64,000 nucleotides of DNA from Dioscorea cayenensis subsp. rotundata (lineage: Eukaryota; Streptophyta; Magnoliopsida; Dioscoreales; Dioscoreaceae): assembly GCF_009730915.1 (NCBI RefSeq), contig NC_052479.1:27529610-27593609 (forward strand), given 5' to 3'. The notes under the pieces are model-generated. The model was not told the origin of the DNA and searched no databases. It saw only the letters and a list, made by a program, of their open reading frames with translations. Positions 1 to 8,430 of the stretch are shown in pieces. Made by a program: the position numbers and the translations under genes. How positions within the stretch are numbered: the first letter of the stretch is position 1; the number at the start of each line of letters is the position of its first letter.

Positions 1-235
1 GGCAAGCCTCTTGACATGTTCGAATTGGGCAAAATTTGACGTGCAGCCACGTAGAATTAAATAGGCCATAAACTTATTAGTACCCTTCCGGTGAAATGGA
101 ATTGGTGCTTGGTGACCAAAAAGATATAAATTGAAATCCGGTACCTAAATTGAAAAAAAAAAAAGTTATAATATAATGACCTAGCCAAGTTTTTACCCTA
201 CCTATATAAGCAAAGGAAAGTAGTTCTTCTGAGTA

Positions 236-254
236 CCAACTCCCTAAGCCTTCA
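236..254. repeat. Target-site duplication, left copy (right copy 479-497)
   Basis: This 19-nt stretch is repeated exactly at 479-497 and flanks the LINE-like insert; the bases just outside the two copies differ. Confidence 0.65.
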
Positions 255-478
255 TATCGTTGATGTAATCCTGAGAGAGTGGAATATTTTGGCAGACAGG
301 ATTGCAGCTCAGGGAAGAAGATCTCCTCAACTGTCTTTATTCCACTAAGTAAGAGATTTACCTAATACCTAAGTGGCTCATGAAGAGATGCACCAGTTTT
401 GGTCTTAGCTTTTGATTTGCTTCTTTGTTTGTTCAGTTTTTCTTTAGTTGTCTAGCTGCTGCGCAGCTCATTTATCAC
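255..478 (+). mobile_element. 5'-truncated LINE insertion (ORF2 tail plus 3' end)
   Basis: A 19-nt direct repeat (ccaactccctaagccttca) lies at 236-254 and again at 479-497, bracketing 224 nt of inserted sequence. The insert opens with a reading frame (about 262-347) ending in the peptide REWNILADRIAAQG and soon a stop. That pattern is the C-terminal end of the RNase H-like domain found in plant LINEs. Long target duplications and 5' truncation are typical of target-primed reverse transcription. No poly(A) tail is visible, so the 3' end type is uncertain. A fragment of a host RNase H-like gene is the alternative, but the flanking duplication argues for LINE insertion. Confidence 0.6.
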
Positions 479-497
479 CCAACTCCCTAAGCCTTCA

Positions 498-821
498 GAA
501 ATCTGGTGACAAGCACCTAATTACTAGTAGCATTAAAATATCAAGAGCCATACAATGTGAGAGAGAACCCATGGACTAACATTTAACAGCCAAATTAATA
601 ACTTTAAAATACTTAGTAGAACATTCAATATGAAGAAGATGATTAGTTTCAAGAGATTATTAATCAATTGAATATCAAGGAACAAGAAGTCTATGAAGAA
701 ACAAGATTGCTACATCAAAGCATAAGAAAAAGCTATCTACTTTTTGAGCTCTGAAAACTAAAATAATAGTCATGAGTCATGATAAAGTTTAAATAATTCA
801 TACCTTTGTAACATGACACAC
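498..821. other. Non-coding flank between LINE tail and gypsy element
   Basis: AT-rich sequence with no convincing reading frame or repeat. It is probably the pre-insertion DNA that once lay downstream of the PPR gene at 6290-7552 before the gypsy element landed. Confidence 0.4.
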
Positions 822-1220
822 TGATGCCACCCCGAGGCCGTCTTCGGATGTTGATCGGTGAGATTGAGAGTTTGGGGCTAAGAAGAGAAAAATAGAAGAA
901 CAGAAGGGAGAAGAGAAGAGGAGAGAAGAGGAAAGAAAAGAGAAGGTAGCTACGCACATACCCTTCTCATCATTCATTGGCAGCTATTATAGCCTGGTAA
1001 CATAACAAACATCATAACAACCTGACGAATTACAACCATTGGTCATACGTCAGCCACTACCCCTGATTCCCACTACAGCCACTACCCTGATTCCCACTAC
1101 ATAACAAAATCCTTAAATTTAGTACCACTTGTCACGCCTCTATTCACACGACTGGACATCCTCGGACGCTCGTCAACATATTTCTTCTTGACCTGGTCAA
1201 CTGGCACATTCGTGACAATA
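822..1220 (-). repeat. 3' LTR of the chromovirus
   Basis: The 399-bp copy matches 5809-6208 apart from one single-base indel near 885-895. On the element strand the shared LTR runs from TATTGTC to GGCATCA. The last 41 codons and stop of the polyprotein are encoded inside this LTR. Confidence 0.95.
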
Positions 1221-4200
1221 GCCTCCCGTTCTTCATTCACCTTGTCCTCAAGGTGAAACGCTGGAAAATTGCGGCGTAGATGGTCTTCGTCTTCCCACGT
1301 CGCATCAGCAGCTGCTTGATGTTCCCATTGCACCAAATATTGTGTCACTGGTTTGGTTTGCAGAAGCAATCTTCTGGTGCGTAGGATGGAATGAGGTTGA
1401 AAGACTGGGCGTTGCTCTTGAAAGGTTTCTGGCAACGGATGATGATGCAGGAGTGGATCGCCAGTGCACTTCTTCAGCTTGGAGACATGAAACACGTCGT
1501 GGATCTTGGCCGTAGATGGCAGTGCCAAGCGATATGCGACAGCGCCGATCCTCTCTGTAATCTGGAAAGGACCGAAAAAACGTTTGGAGAGCTTGTGAGT
1601 GTGTTGTCTGTGGAGAGAAGATTGCCGAAAAGGTTGAAGTCGAAGAAACACCCAATCATTTGTTTGGAACTCAACATCCTTTCGCTTAACATCAGCTTGA
1701 TTCTTCATTCGGAGCTGAGCAGTGGCTAAATTCTCCTTGAGGGTGCGAAGTATCTGATTACGAGTGGATAAAAGCTCATCAACAGCTGCGACCCTGGAAT
1801 CATTTTCCATGTAATCTAGAAGCGTTGGAGGGAAAACCCCATAGATTGCTTCATAAGGTGACATTTGAATGGAGGAATGCCAAGCAGTATTATAATGCCA
1901 CTCTGCCCATGGGAGGTAGCGCAGCCACTGTCGAGGTTGCTCACTTACAAAACTCCTCAAATAGTCCTCCAAGTATCGATTTACAACCTCTGTTTGTCCG
2001 TCGGTCTGTGGGTGATAAGCGCTGCTTGTCGCCAATTTAGTACCCTGTAACCGGAACAACTCCTGCCAAAAAAGGCTCATAAACAAAGGATCACGATCTG
2101 ATATGAGGGAATTTGGCACTCCATGAAGTCGGACAATCTCTTTGACAAAGAGTTCAGCGACTTGCGGCGCAGTGAAGTGGGATGCTAGAGCCACGAAATG
2201 GGCCTGTTTGGACAAGCGATCAACTACAACCAAAATCACCGTTTTTCCATTGGATGGTGGCAAATGCGTAATGAAGTCCAATGAAGCTGACTCCCATGGT
2301 TTCCCAGGGATGGGAAGTGGTTGTAACAGCCCTTGAGGAGGAGAATTGAAGGGTTTAACTGTCTGGCAAATGGTACACTGACGCACAAATTCCCGGACAT
2401 CTTTCTTCAGGGTCGGCCAAAAGAAGGTGCCCGCAATTCGACGGTAGGTGCGCTGAATGCCCGCGTGACCACCAGTGGGGGTACTGTGAAACTCAGCTAT
2501 TAATAGATGTTGGATGGCTGAATCTGAAGGAAGGAAGATGCGACCCCTGAAGAACCCAATTCCATCACGAATAGAGTATTCAGACGGAGATAGCTGATTT
2601 GTCTTCACAGAATTAAGAAACTCAATAGCTTCATTGTTAGTCAGATAGTAATGTTTAATGGAATTCAGAATGGCTGGTTGCGGCTTGGATGCAGCCAATG
2701 AATAATGCACAGGAAGAGTATCCTCGTATACTCGTGACAGTGCATCCGCTTGCTTGTTATGAGCTCCTGGTTTGTATATAATATCAAACTCATAACCTAA
2801 AAGCTTGGTGAGCCACCGATGCTGCTCTGGTGTCTGGACCGTTTGATGCAACAAAGATCGAAGGCTTTGATGGTCAGTGTAGACAATGAACCGTCTTCCC
2901 AACAGATACTGTCGCCAACGCCGGATGCTTTCCGTAATAGCATACATTTCACGAGCATATGCAGAGGCCACCTGCAATTTAGGAGACAGCTGCTTACTGA
3001 AATAAGCTATAGGGTGATTTCTCTGGAGTAGTACTTCTCCAATGCCTGTTGAAGAAGCATCTGTTTGGATTTCAAACTGGCAATTGAAATCAGGCATATG
3101 GAGAATAGGAGTCTTAGTGAGGGTTGTTTTGAGCTCCATGAAGGCTTGTGTAGCTTTCGGTGACCAAACGAAAGCATTCTTGCGGAGTAATTCTGTTAAT
3201 GGTTTGGATATTGTGGCATAATCTCGAACAAAGCGACGGTAGTAGCCGGAAATGCCGAGAAATCCCCGAAGACCCCGCAGTGTTGTGGGCATGGGCCACT
3301 GCTGAATGGCTCGAATTTTATCAGGGTCTACCTGCACTCCTTTGCCACTGATTTGATGGCCCAAATAGCCAATGCTTGAACAACCAAATTCGCACTTGCT
3401 TCGTTTCGCAAACAGCTTATGCATTCGGAACAGTTCAAAAATTTGTTGAAGATGTTCCAAGTGTGTCGTCCAACTTGTGCTATAAACCAGCACATCATCA
3501 AAGAAAACCAGAGCAAATCTCCGTAGAACCGGCCGGAAAACTGACTGCATCAGGGCCTGAAAAGAAGATGGTGCATTCGAGAGCCCGAAGGGCATTACGA
3601 GGAACTCGTAATGGCCTTCATGCGTTCGAAATGCGGTTTTCTCAATGTCAGGAGGATGTAAGCGTACCTGATGATATCCCGATCGGAGATCTAACTTGGA
3701 GAATACCTGAGCTCCTGCAAGCTCATCCAACAGCTCCTCCACAGTTGGTATAGGGAAACGATCCTTTACAGTCACAGCATTCAAGGCCCTATAATCGACA
3801 CAAAATCGCCACGTACCATCCTTCTTTCGGACAAGAATAACCGGTGAGGAGAAAGGACTAGTGCTTGGGCGTATGACACCCTCTTTGAGCATCTCACCTA
3901 CAAGGCGTTCTATCTCAGCCTTCTGGTAATATGGGTACCGGTAAGGACGCACATTAACTGGCGCAACTCCGGGCAAGAGAGGAATTTTGTGGTCGAATTC
4001 TCGCACTGGAGGAAGTCCCGCAGGGAAGGAAAAAATATCTTCATATTGAGTTAAGAGCTGTTGTAATTGTTCAGTAAAGACAGTAGGTGCTGTTGTCTCT
4101 CCATCAGTGGATAATTTTGAGATTTGGTTATGATCTTGATCAATCAAGGAAATAGATATATGAAGAAACTCCCCAGTGATGTGATTTTTAGCATTCCTTC

Positions 4201-5776
4201 TCAAAGATGTATGTGTTGTGTCCTGTTTATCAGGTTGTTGAACCCCATGCAGACGAACCCTGGTTCCTCCACTCTCAAACTCCATCCAGAGCTGTTTATA
4301 ATCAAAAATTATCTGGCCTAGCCCTGATAACCAATGTACTCCGAGTACTATATCAGCTCCAAAAACTGGTAACAATAGAAGATCCACTGGAAATACCATA
4401 TCTCCCAAGTGCAAAGGTACTTGCTGGCATTCACCTCCACAGTTTAGCACCTCACCATTCCCCACTGTCACTCTGAGGTGTGAGGATGGCTGCACTGGTA
4501 ATTTCAAATGGTTTGCCCACCGAGTTTGTATGAAATTATTTGTGGATCCACTGTCAATAAGAACGACAAGCTCTTTTCCATAGATCTTTCCAGCTATCTT
4601 CAATGTTGAGGGAACCATGTAACCATTTAAAGCATGAAAAGAAATACAAGGAATACCTTCCTCAGCCACAGCAATGTCTGGCGGTTCAGGTTCCACATTG
4701 TTGTCCTCTGGTTCTGGGTTTTCCACTTCATCATCAACTGTTGCTTCTTCATCATTCATGAGGCAAAGAAATTGGGGAGGATTACATCGATGACCACGAG
4801 TGAACTTGGCATCGCAGTTAAAGCAAAGTCCCCGTTCCCTTCTTGCGGCCATTTCAGTTGGTGTTAGCCTCTTGATGGGAATCGCCCCGGGTGCCGGGAG
4901 AGCACGATAGGGTGGAGCGTTTGTATTTGGTGGAAGAGCAAGAGGTGTGGGTTTGGGTGGAAGGAACCGTTGCTGCGTTTGCCGTACAGCATTATACTTA
5001 TCTTCCATGAGTTTAGCCATTCCCATGGCCTCATGGAGTGATAGAGGCCGCAATACATACAAATCTCTCTGGATATCATCCCTTAACCCTGACAAGAAGC
5101 AATTGAGTAGACTGGTAGAACTGAGGCCCGGAACTCTGGTCGAGAGGGATTCAAACTCCGATAGATAAGCCGCCAGAGTCGTCTTTTGCCTGAGCTTGAA
5201 GAGTTGTGCTTCATGGTTAATGAAGGTCGAAGGTCCGAAACGAAGTTCTGCTTGCCGGGCGAAAACCTCCCAGGTTGATAGTTGCTGTGTAGCACATAGC
5301 CAATGAAACCACTGCAGCGCATCTCCGGTCATGTAGAATGCGGCGATGTCGATCTTTTGTTCCGGCAAAATCTGGTGGAAGGTGAAAAAATGCTCGATCT
5401 GGCAGATCCAAGGCAACACTCCTTCTCCCGAGAACAAGGGCACCTCCAGCTTCGGAAGACGGACTTGGGAGTTTGGTTGTGTGGGGTTGGTGACAGTATG
5501 GTATGGTGGTGTGTGTGGAAGAGTAGTAGATGAAGGTGATGGTAAGAGAGGTGGAGAAGGGTTTGGTCTCTCTAACCTGGCGAGCTTCACCATGATATCA
5601 GTCATAACCGATTGCTGTGATGCCATAGTTTTCTGCATAGCCTCAAAGAGCTCTTTGTGTTGATCTACAGATGAACATAGGGTTTCCAGTTTGTCGACCA
5701 GTGAATCTTGGCGTTCATTAATCAACGCTAATTGTTCCTCCATGGCTCGGGATCGCGTCTTAGCTCCGTCTGTCAT
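1097..5776 (-). CDS. Gag-pol polyprotein of a chromovirus
   Basis: A single 1559-residue frame without breaks. Gag occupies roughly residues 100-270, with a zinc knuckle near 318-331 (CX2C then HRC). The aspartic protease has DSGS near 408. Reverse transcriptase spans about 610-800, with FDD at 759-761 (FFDDVLVYS). RNase H starts near 903 (TDAS). Integrase has an H/H/C/C zinc region near 1097-1139 and the catalytic D, D and E in SLDF, SDRD and the segment after HPQTDGQ (about 1167-1264). A GPF/Y-type module lies near 1399. A chromodomain-like segment with YLVQWE and TWED (about 1479-1495) marks the chromovirus branch. The C-terminus runs into the 3' LTR. The start chosen is the first ATG after the primer-binding site. 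The protein would be cleaved by its own protease into particle, enzyme and integration components. Confidence 0.95.
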   Translation of the reverse strand: MTDGAKTRSRAMEEQLALINERQDSLVDKLETLCSSVDQHKELFEAMQKTMASQQSVMTDIMVKLARLERPNPSPPLLPSPSSTTLPHTPPYHTVTNPTQPNSQVRLPKLEVPLFSGEGVLPWICQIEHFFTFHQILPEQKIDIAAFYMTGDALQWFHWLCATQQLSTWEVFARQAELRFGPSTFINHEAQLFKLRQKTTLAAYLSEFESLSTRVPGLSSTSLLNCFLSGLRDDIQRDLYVLRPLSLHEAMGMAKLMEDKYNAVRQTQQRFLPPKPTPLALPPNTNAPPYRALPAPGAIPIKRLTPTEMAARRERGLCFNCDAKFTRGHRCNPPQFLCLMNDEEATVDDEVENPEPEDNNVEPEPPDIAVAEEGIPCISFHALNGYMVPSTLKIAGKIYGKELVVLIDSGSTNNFIQTRWANHLKLPVQPSSHLRVTVGNGEVLNCGGECQQVPLHLGDMVFPVDLLLLPVFGADIVLGVHWLSGLGQIIFDYKQLWMEFESGGTRVRLHGVQQPDKQDTTHTSLRRNAKNHITGEFLHISISLIDQDHNQISKLSTDGETTAPTVFTEQLQQLLTQYEDIFSFPAGLPPVREFDHKIPLLPGVAPVNVRPYRYPYYQKAEIERLVGEMLKEGVIRPSTSPFSSPVILVRKKDGTWRFCVDYRALNAVTVKDRFPIPTVEELLDELAGAQVFSKLDLRSGYHQVRLHPPDIEKTAFRTHEGHYEFLVMPFGLSNAPSSFQALMQSVFRPVLRRFALVFFDDVLVYSTSWTTHLEHLQQIFELFRMHKLFAKRSKCEFGCSSIGYLGHQISGKGVQVDPDKIRAIQQWPMPTTLRGLRGFLGISGYYRRFVRDYATISKPLTELLRKNAFVWSPKATQAFMELKTTLTKTPILHMPDFNCQFEIQTDASSTGIGEVLLQRNHPIAYFSKQLSPKLQVASAYAREMYAITESIRRWRQYLLGRRFIVYTDHQSLRSLLHQTVQTPEQHRWLTKLLGYEFDIIYKPGAHNKQADALSRVYEDTLPVHYSLAASKPQPAILNSIKHYYLTNNEAIEFLNSVKTNQLSPSEYSIRDGIGFFRGRIFLPSDSAIQHLLIAEFHSTPTGGHAGIQRTYRRIAGTFFWPTLKKDVREFVRQCTICQTVKPFNSPPQGLLQPLPIPGKPWESASLDFITHLPPSNGKTVILVVVDRLSKQAHFVALASHFTAPQVAELFVKEIVRLHGVPNSLISDRDPLFMSLFWQELFRLQGTKLATSSAYHPQTDGQTEVVNRYLEDYLRSFVSEQPRQWLRYLPWAEWHYNTAWHSSIQMSPYEAIYGVFPPTLLDYMENDSRVAAVDELLSTRNQILRTLKENLATAQLRMKNQADVKRKDVEFQTNDWVFLRLQPFRQSSLHRQHTHKLSKRFFGPFQITERIGAVAYRLALPSTAKIHDVFHVSKLKKCTGDPLLHHHPLPETFQEQRPVFQPHSILRTRRLLLQTKPVTQYLVQWEHQAAADATWEDEDHLRRNFPAFHLEDKVNEEREAIVTNVPVDQVKKKYVDERPRMSSRVNRGVTSGTKFKDFVM
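1221..1238 (-). other. Candidate polypurine tract
   Basis: On the element strand GAATGAAGAACGGGAGGC abuts the 3' LTR. The run AAGAACGGGAGG is the expected purine-rich second-strand primer. It is also coding, since the polyprotein frame continues through it. Confidence 0.5.
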
Positions 5777-5788
5777 AAACGGAATGCT

Positions 5789-5806
5789 CTCTCAACGAAA
5801 GCACCA
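5789..5806 (-). other. Candidate primer-binding site
   Basis: On the element strand the sequence TGGTGCTTTCGTTGAGAG starts two bases inside the 5' LTR. It begins with the TGG expected to pair with a tRNA CCA end, but it is not the usual initiator-Met site TGGTATCAGAGC. The tRNA partner is not identified here. Confidence 0.55.
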
Positions 5807-5808
5807 AT

Positions 5809-6208
5809 TGATGCCACCCCGAGGCCGTCTTCGGATGTTGATCGGTGAGATTGAGAGTTTGGGGCTAAGAAGAGAGAAAATAGAAGAACAGAAGGGAGAA
5901 GAGAAGAGGAGAGAAGAGGAAAGAAAAGAGAAGGTAGCTACGCACATACCCTTCTCATCATTCATTGGCAGCTATTATAGCCTGGTAACATAACAAACAT
6001 CATAACAACCTGACGAATTACAACCATTGGTCATACGTCAGCCACTACCCCTGATTCCCACTACAGCCACTACCCTGATTCCCACTACATAACAAAATCC
6101 TTAAATTTAGTACCACTTGTCACGCCTCTATTCACACGACTGGACATCCTCGGACGCTCGTCAACATATTTCTTCTTGACCTGGTCAACTGGCACATTCG
6201 TGACAATA
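5809..6208 (-). repeat. 5' LTR of the chromovirus
   Basis: The 400-bp copy of the LTR. Two further bases (ca, 6209-6210) would give the canonical TG at the element's 5' end, but they are not shared with the inner edge of the 3' LTR. Confidence 0.95.
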
Positions 6209-6289
6209 CACAGTCCCATCTCTTTAGAGAGCTCATCAACATTCCTAAAAACCACAATTTCTCTAAAAAGGAATAGCTTTTTTACTACA

Positions 6290-7552
6290 TCATGCAGTCT
6301 CTAGTTTATCAGATAAACCTCCTTCAACATCCAAGCCAAGCTCCTTCTCCAATGCCTTCCAACCACCCAACAAATTCTCTGGAAAGCTCTTCCTCACCTT
6401 AGTAATCACACTCTTTGCATCTTCAACCCTTGAAGCCTTCACCAATCTCTCCACAAAGCCCTTCATTGTCTGGAAATCTGGAATCTTATGACATCTCACA
6501 CTATCCTTGAACACCTCCAAACCCCAATCCAAATCCCCATTCTCATACAAACAAGGCAACAACTTCTTATAGGTCGCCGCATTTGGCCTCCGATTCTTCC
6601 CTTTCATGCTCTTATAGACCTTCTTGGCATCCTCATACTGCTTGGCATTGCAATAGCTTGTCATAAGATAGTTTAAGGTAATGGTGTCCGGCTTCAACCC
6701 GGCAGTCTCCATCTCTTCTATCAACTTAAGAACTTCCTCTGGCTTCCCATGAAGTGCACGGTATGAAACCTTCACATTGTATGCAGGCAAGTCAGGCACA
6801 CATCCCTTCTCCAACATTGTTGTCCAGAGCTTCTCAGCCTCTTCAAAAAACCCTTCTTTGTAGAGTGAATCAAGAACAGTAGTGTAAGTGATTGCAGTGA
6901 TCTCCATGCCTTTGTCCTCCATTACCTTGAGGGTTTCCAAAGCTTTGTCAGAGTTGCCCGAGAGGAAGAGGGATTTGATTAGGATGGAATAGGAGATGTT
7001 GTCCGGGACTATGGAGTGCTTCTCAGAGAGATCGAAGAATAACGTGGGGGCACGAGCGGGGAGCTTGGCTTTGATGCAGGCGGAGAGGAGGGCGTTGAAG
7101 GAGATCACGGTGCGAGGAGAGCCGAGAGAAGGGAGGTCCTCGAAGAGGGAAAGGGCGTCGTCAAGCATGCGGCCGGTGCCGTAGGAAAGGATGAGGGATG
7201 CGAGGAAAGGCTCATGGGAGGAGGAGGAGGAGTTGAGCAAACGGGAGCGGAGGAGGGACTGGATGTCTGAGAGGCGGCCGGAGCGGACGAGGCGGCGGAC
7301 GGCGAGGTCGAATGCAAAGCGGGAGGAGGGGGATGGATTGGAAGGGAGAGAAGAGAGGATGGCGAGGGCCTTGTCTGGATCGAACTCACGGCGGAGGCGG
7401 GATTTGGCAGCAGAGACGGAGATGATGGAGACGGTGGGTGGAGATTGAGCATCTGAAGACTGGGCTCCGCCGGAAGAGGTGATAGTGGAGAGGCGGCGGA
7501 GGTGGTGAAGCAGCGAGTGGTGGCGGCGGCGAGAGGCGGAGATGATCGCCAT
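6290..7552 (-). CDS. P-class pentatricopeptide repeat protein, probably mitochondrial
   Basis: An intronless 420-residue protein. The N-terminus is rich in Arg, Ser and His with few acidic residues, as in mitochondrial targeting peptides. From about residue 147 there are six tandem 35-residue helical repeats (starting near 148, 185, 220, 255, 290 and 325), most ending in a PD or PN-like dipeptide; these are canonical P-type PPR motifs with no E or DYW extension. Such proteins bind organellar RNA in a sequence-specific way. Length and repeat layout resemble the small mitochondrial group that includes Arabidopsis PPR336, a mitoribosome-associated protein, but that link is from memory. The start is the first ATG after a TATA-like motif about 40 bp upstream. 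The chromovirus lies 82 bp past its stop in the same orientation and may affect 3' end formation. Confidence 0.9.
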   Translation of the reverse strand: MAIISASRRRHHSLLHHLRRLSTITSSGGAQSSDAQSPPTVSIISVSAAKSRLRREFDPDKALAILSSLPSNPSPSSRFAFDLAVRRLVRSGRLSDIQSLLRSRLLNSSSSSHEPFLASLILSYGTGRMLDDALSLFEDLPSLGSPRTVISFNALLSACIKAKLPARAPTLFFDLSEKHSIVPDNISYSILIKSLFLSGNSDKALETLKVMEDKGMEITAITYTTVLDSLYKEGFFEEAEKLWTTMLEKGCVPDLPAYNVKVSYRALHGKPEEVLKLIEEMETAGLKPDTITLNYLMTSYCNAKQYEDAKKVYKSMKGKNRRPNAATYKKLLPCLYENGDLDWGLEVFKDSVRCHKIPDFQTMKGFVERLVKASRVEDAKSVITKVRKSFPENLLGGWKALEKELGLDVEGGLSDKLETA

Positions 7553-7592
7553 TTTTCGATCGTGGAGTGAGGGCGAGAACGAAGGTGAGGTT

Positions 7593-7601
7593 TATATAAG
7601 G
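7593..7601 (-). promoter_or_regulatory. TATA-like box of the PPR gene
   Basis: On the minus strand TTATATAAA lies about 40 bp upstream of the PPR start codon, suggesting a very short 5' leader. There is no other support. Confidence 0.5.
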
Positions 7602-7629
7602 GTTTAGGGATTTGGGTTTCGTTTTGCAT

Positions 7630-8430
7630 TTATAACCCTGAATTATTTTTATTTATATGTTTATATATTTACTCATAAGTCATAGTGTTATATTTGTAGT
7701 TTTAGCCTAAAGATGTTTAGTATTTTTAGTATCTTTAGGAGTTCTAATGGAAAACCAAACATAGACTTTTATGGTTACAAATAAACTCATGTTTTAGGCT
7801 TAAATCATAAATTATTTGTCTACTTGTTGATCATCAATTTTGGGACAAATTAGCAATTAGTGCTTTTTTTTTTGAACTCGTGACTTCTGAAACACAGATA
7901 AGTTACATTGGTTCCTATCATCAATTCATTACTATCTTTTATTTTTTAATTTTAATTTTAATTTTTTACAAAAATCACAAACTCCGTTAAAGAAAAGAAC
8001 ATACCGATATATAAGTGCATGAATTACCACACTTTTGCAGTGAATTACCATTGGTCTCTCATTCTTTTTATTTTTTTAATTTTTTATGAATTGGCTTTTC
8101 CAAGGAAAAATTAAAGCATAATAATTTACCTAAAACAAATAAAAAATGACTGTTACAAACATTATGCCATAATTTGATTTCAAAAATCTTTTACATCTAT
8201 TTGGTGATCAATATAAGGAAGAACAAGTGGTTCAAATGAATTCTAACCAGTGATTTCAAAGGAATCCAAATGAACAATTAAGGAAAACAGTTAAAATTAT
8301 CTTATTTCTATTTGCACACAAACAAAGTAACATCAGAAAGCTAGTACATTAATACATACTCAAACAATCAGCATCTCTTTGGCACCATCCTTAAATCTTC
8401 ATGAACAACTAGAAGACAATGTCAATGAAA
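7630..8430. other. AT-rich spacer between PPR and COQ4
   Basis: No gene, terminal repeat or recognisable transposon domain was seen. It holds the PPR promoter on one side and the COQ4 3' untranslated region on the other. Confidence 0.5.

Larger units (their letters stand above)
822..6208 (-). mobile_element. Complete Ty3/gypsy chromovirus LTR retrotransposon
   Basis: The element has two LTRs (822-1220 and 5809-6208), a candidate primer-binding site next to the right (5') LTR, one unbroken gag-pol frame and a purine-rich tract on the minus strand next to the left (3') LTR. Domain order is gag, zinc knuckle, protease, reverse transcriptase, RNase H, integrase, chromodomain, which is the Ty3/gypsy order of the chromovirus branch. 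The outer flanks are cacac (817-821) and cacag (6209-6213), a near-perfect 5-bp duplication; shifted by one base, acaca matches exactly. Near-identical LTRs and an intact frame imply a recent, possibly still competent insertion. It sits 82 bp beyond the PPR stop codon in the same orientation. Confidence 0.95.

Noticed and set aside
3500-3520. FFDD instead of YxDD in the chromovirus reverse transcriptase looked unusual
   Set aside because: FFDD-type catalytic boxes are common in plant gypsy elements, so it is not a defect.
7105-7629. A 174-codon Ser/Pro-rich frame overlapping the PPR start
   Set aside because: It is a shifted-frame shadow of the PPR N-terminus with low-complexity composition.
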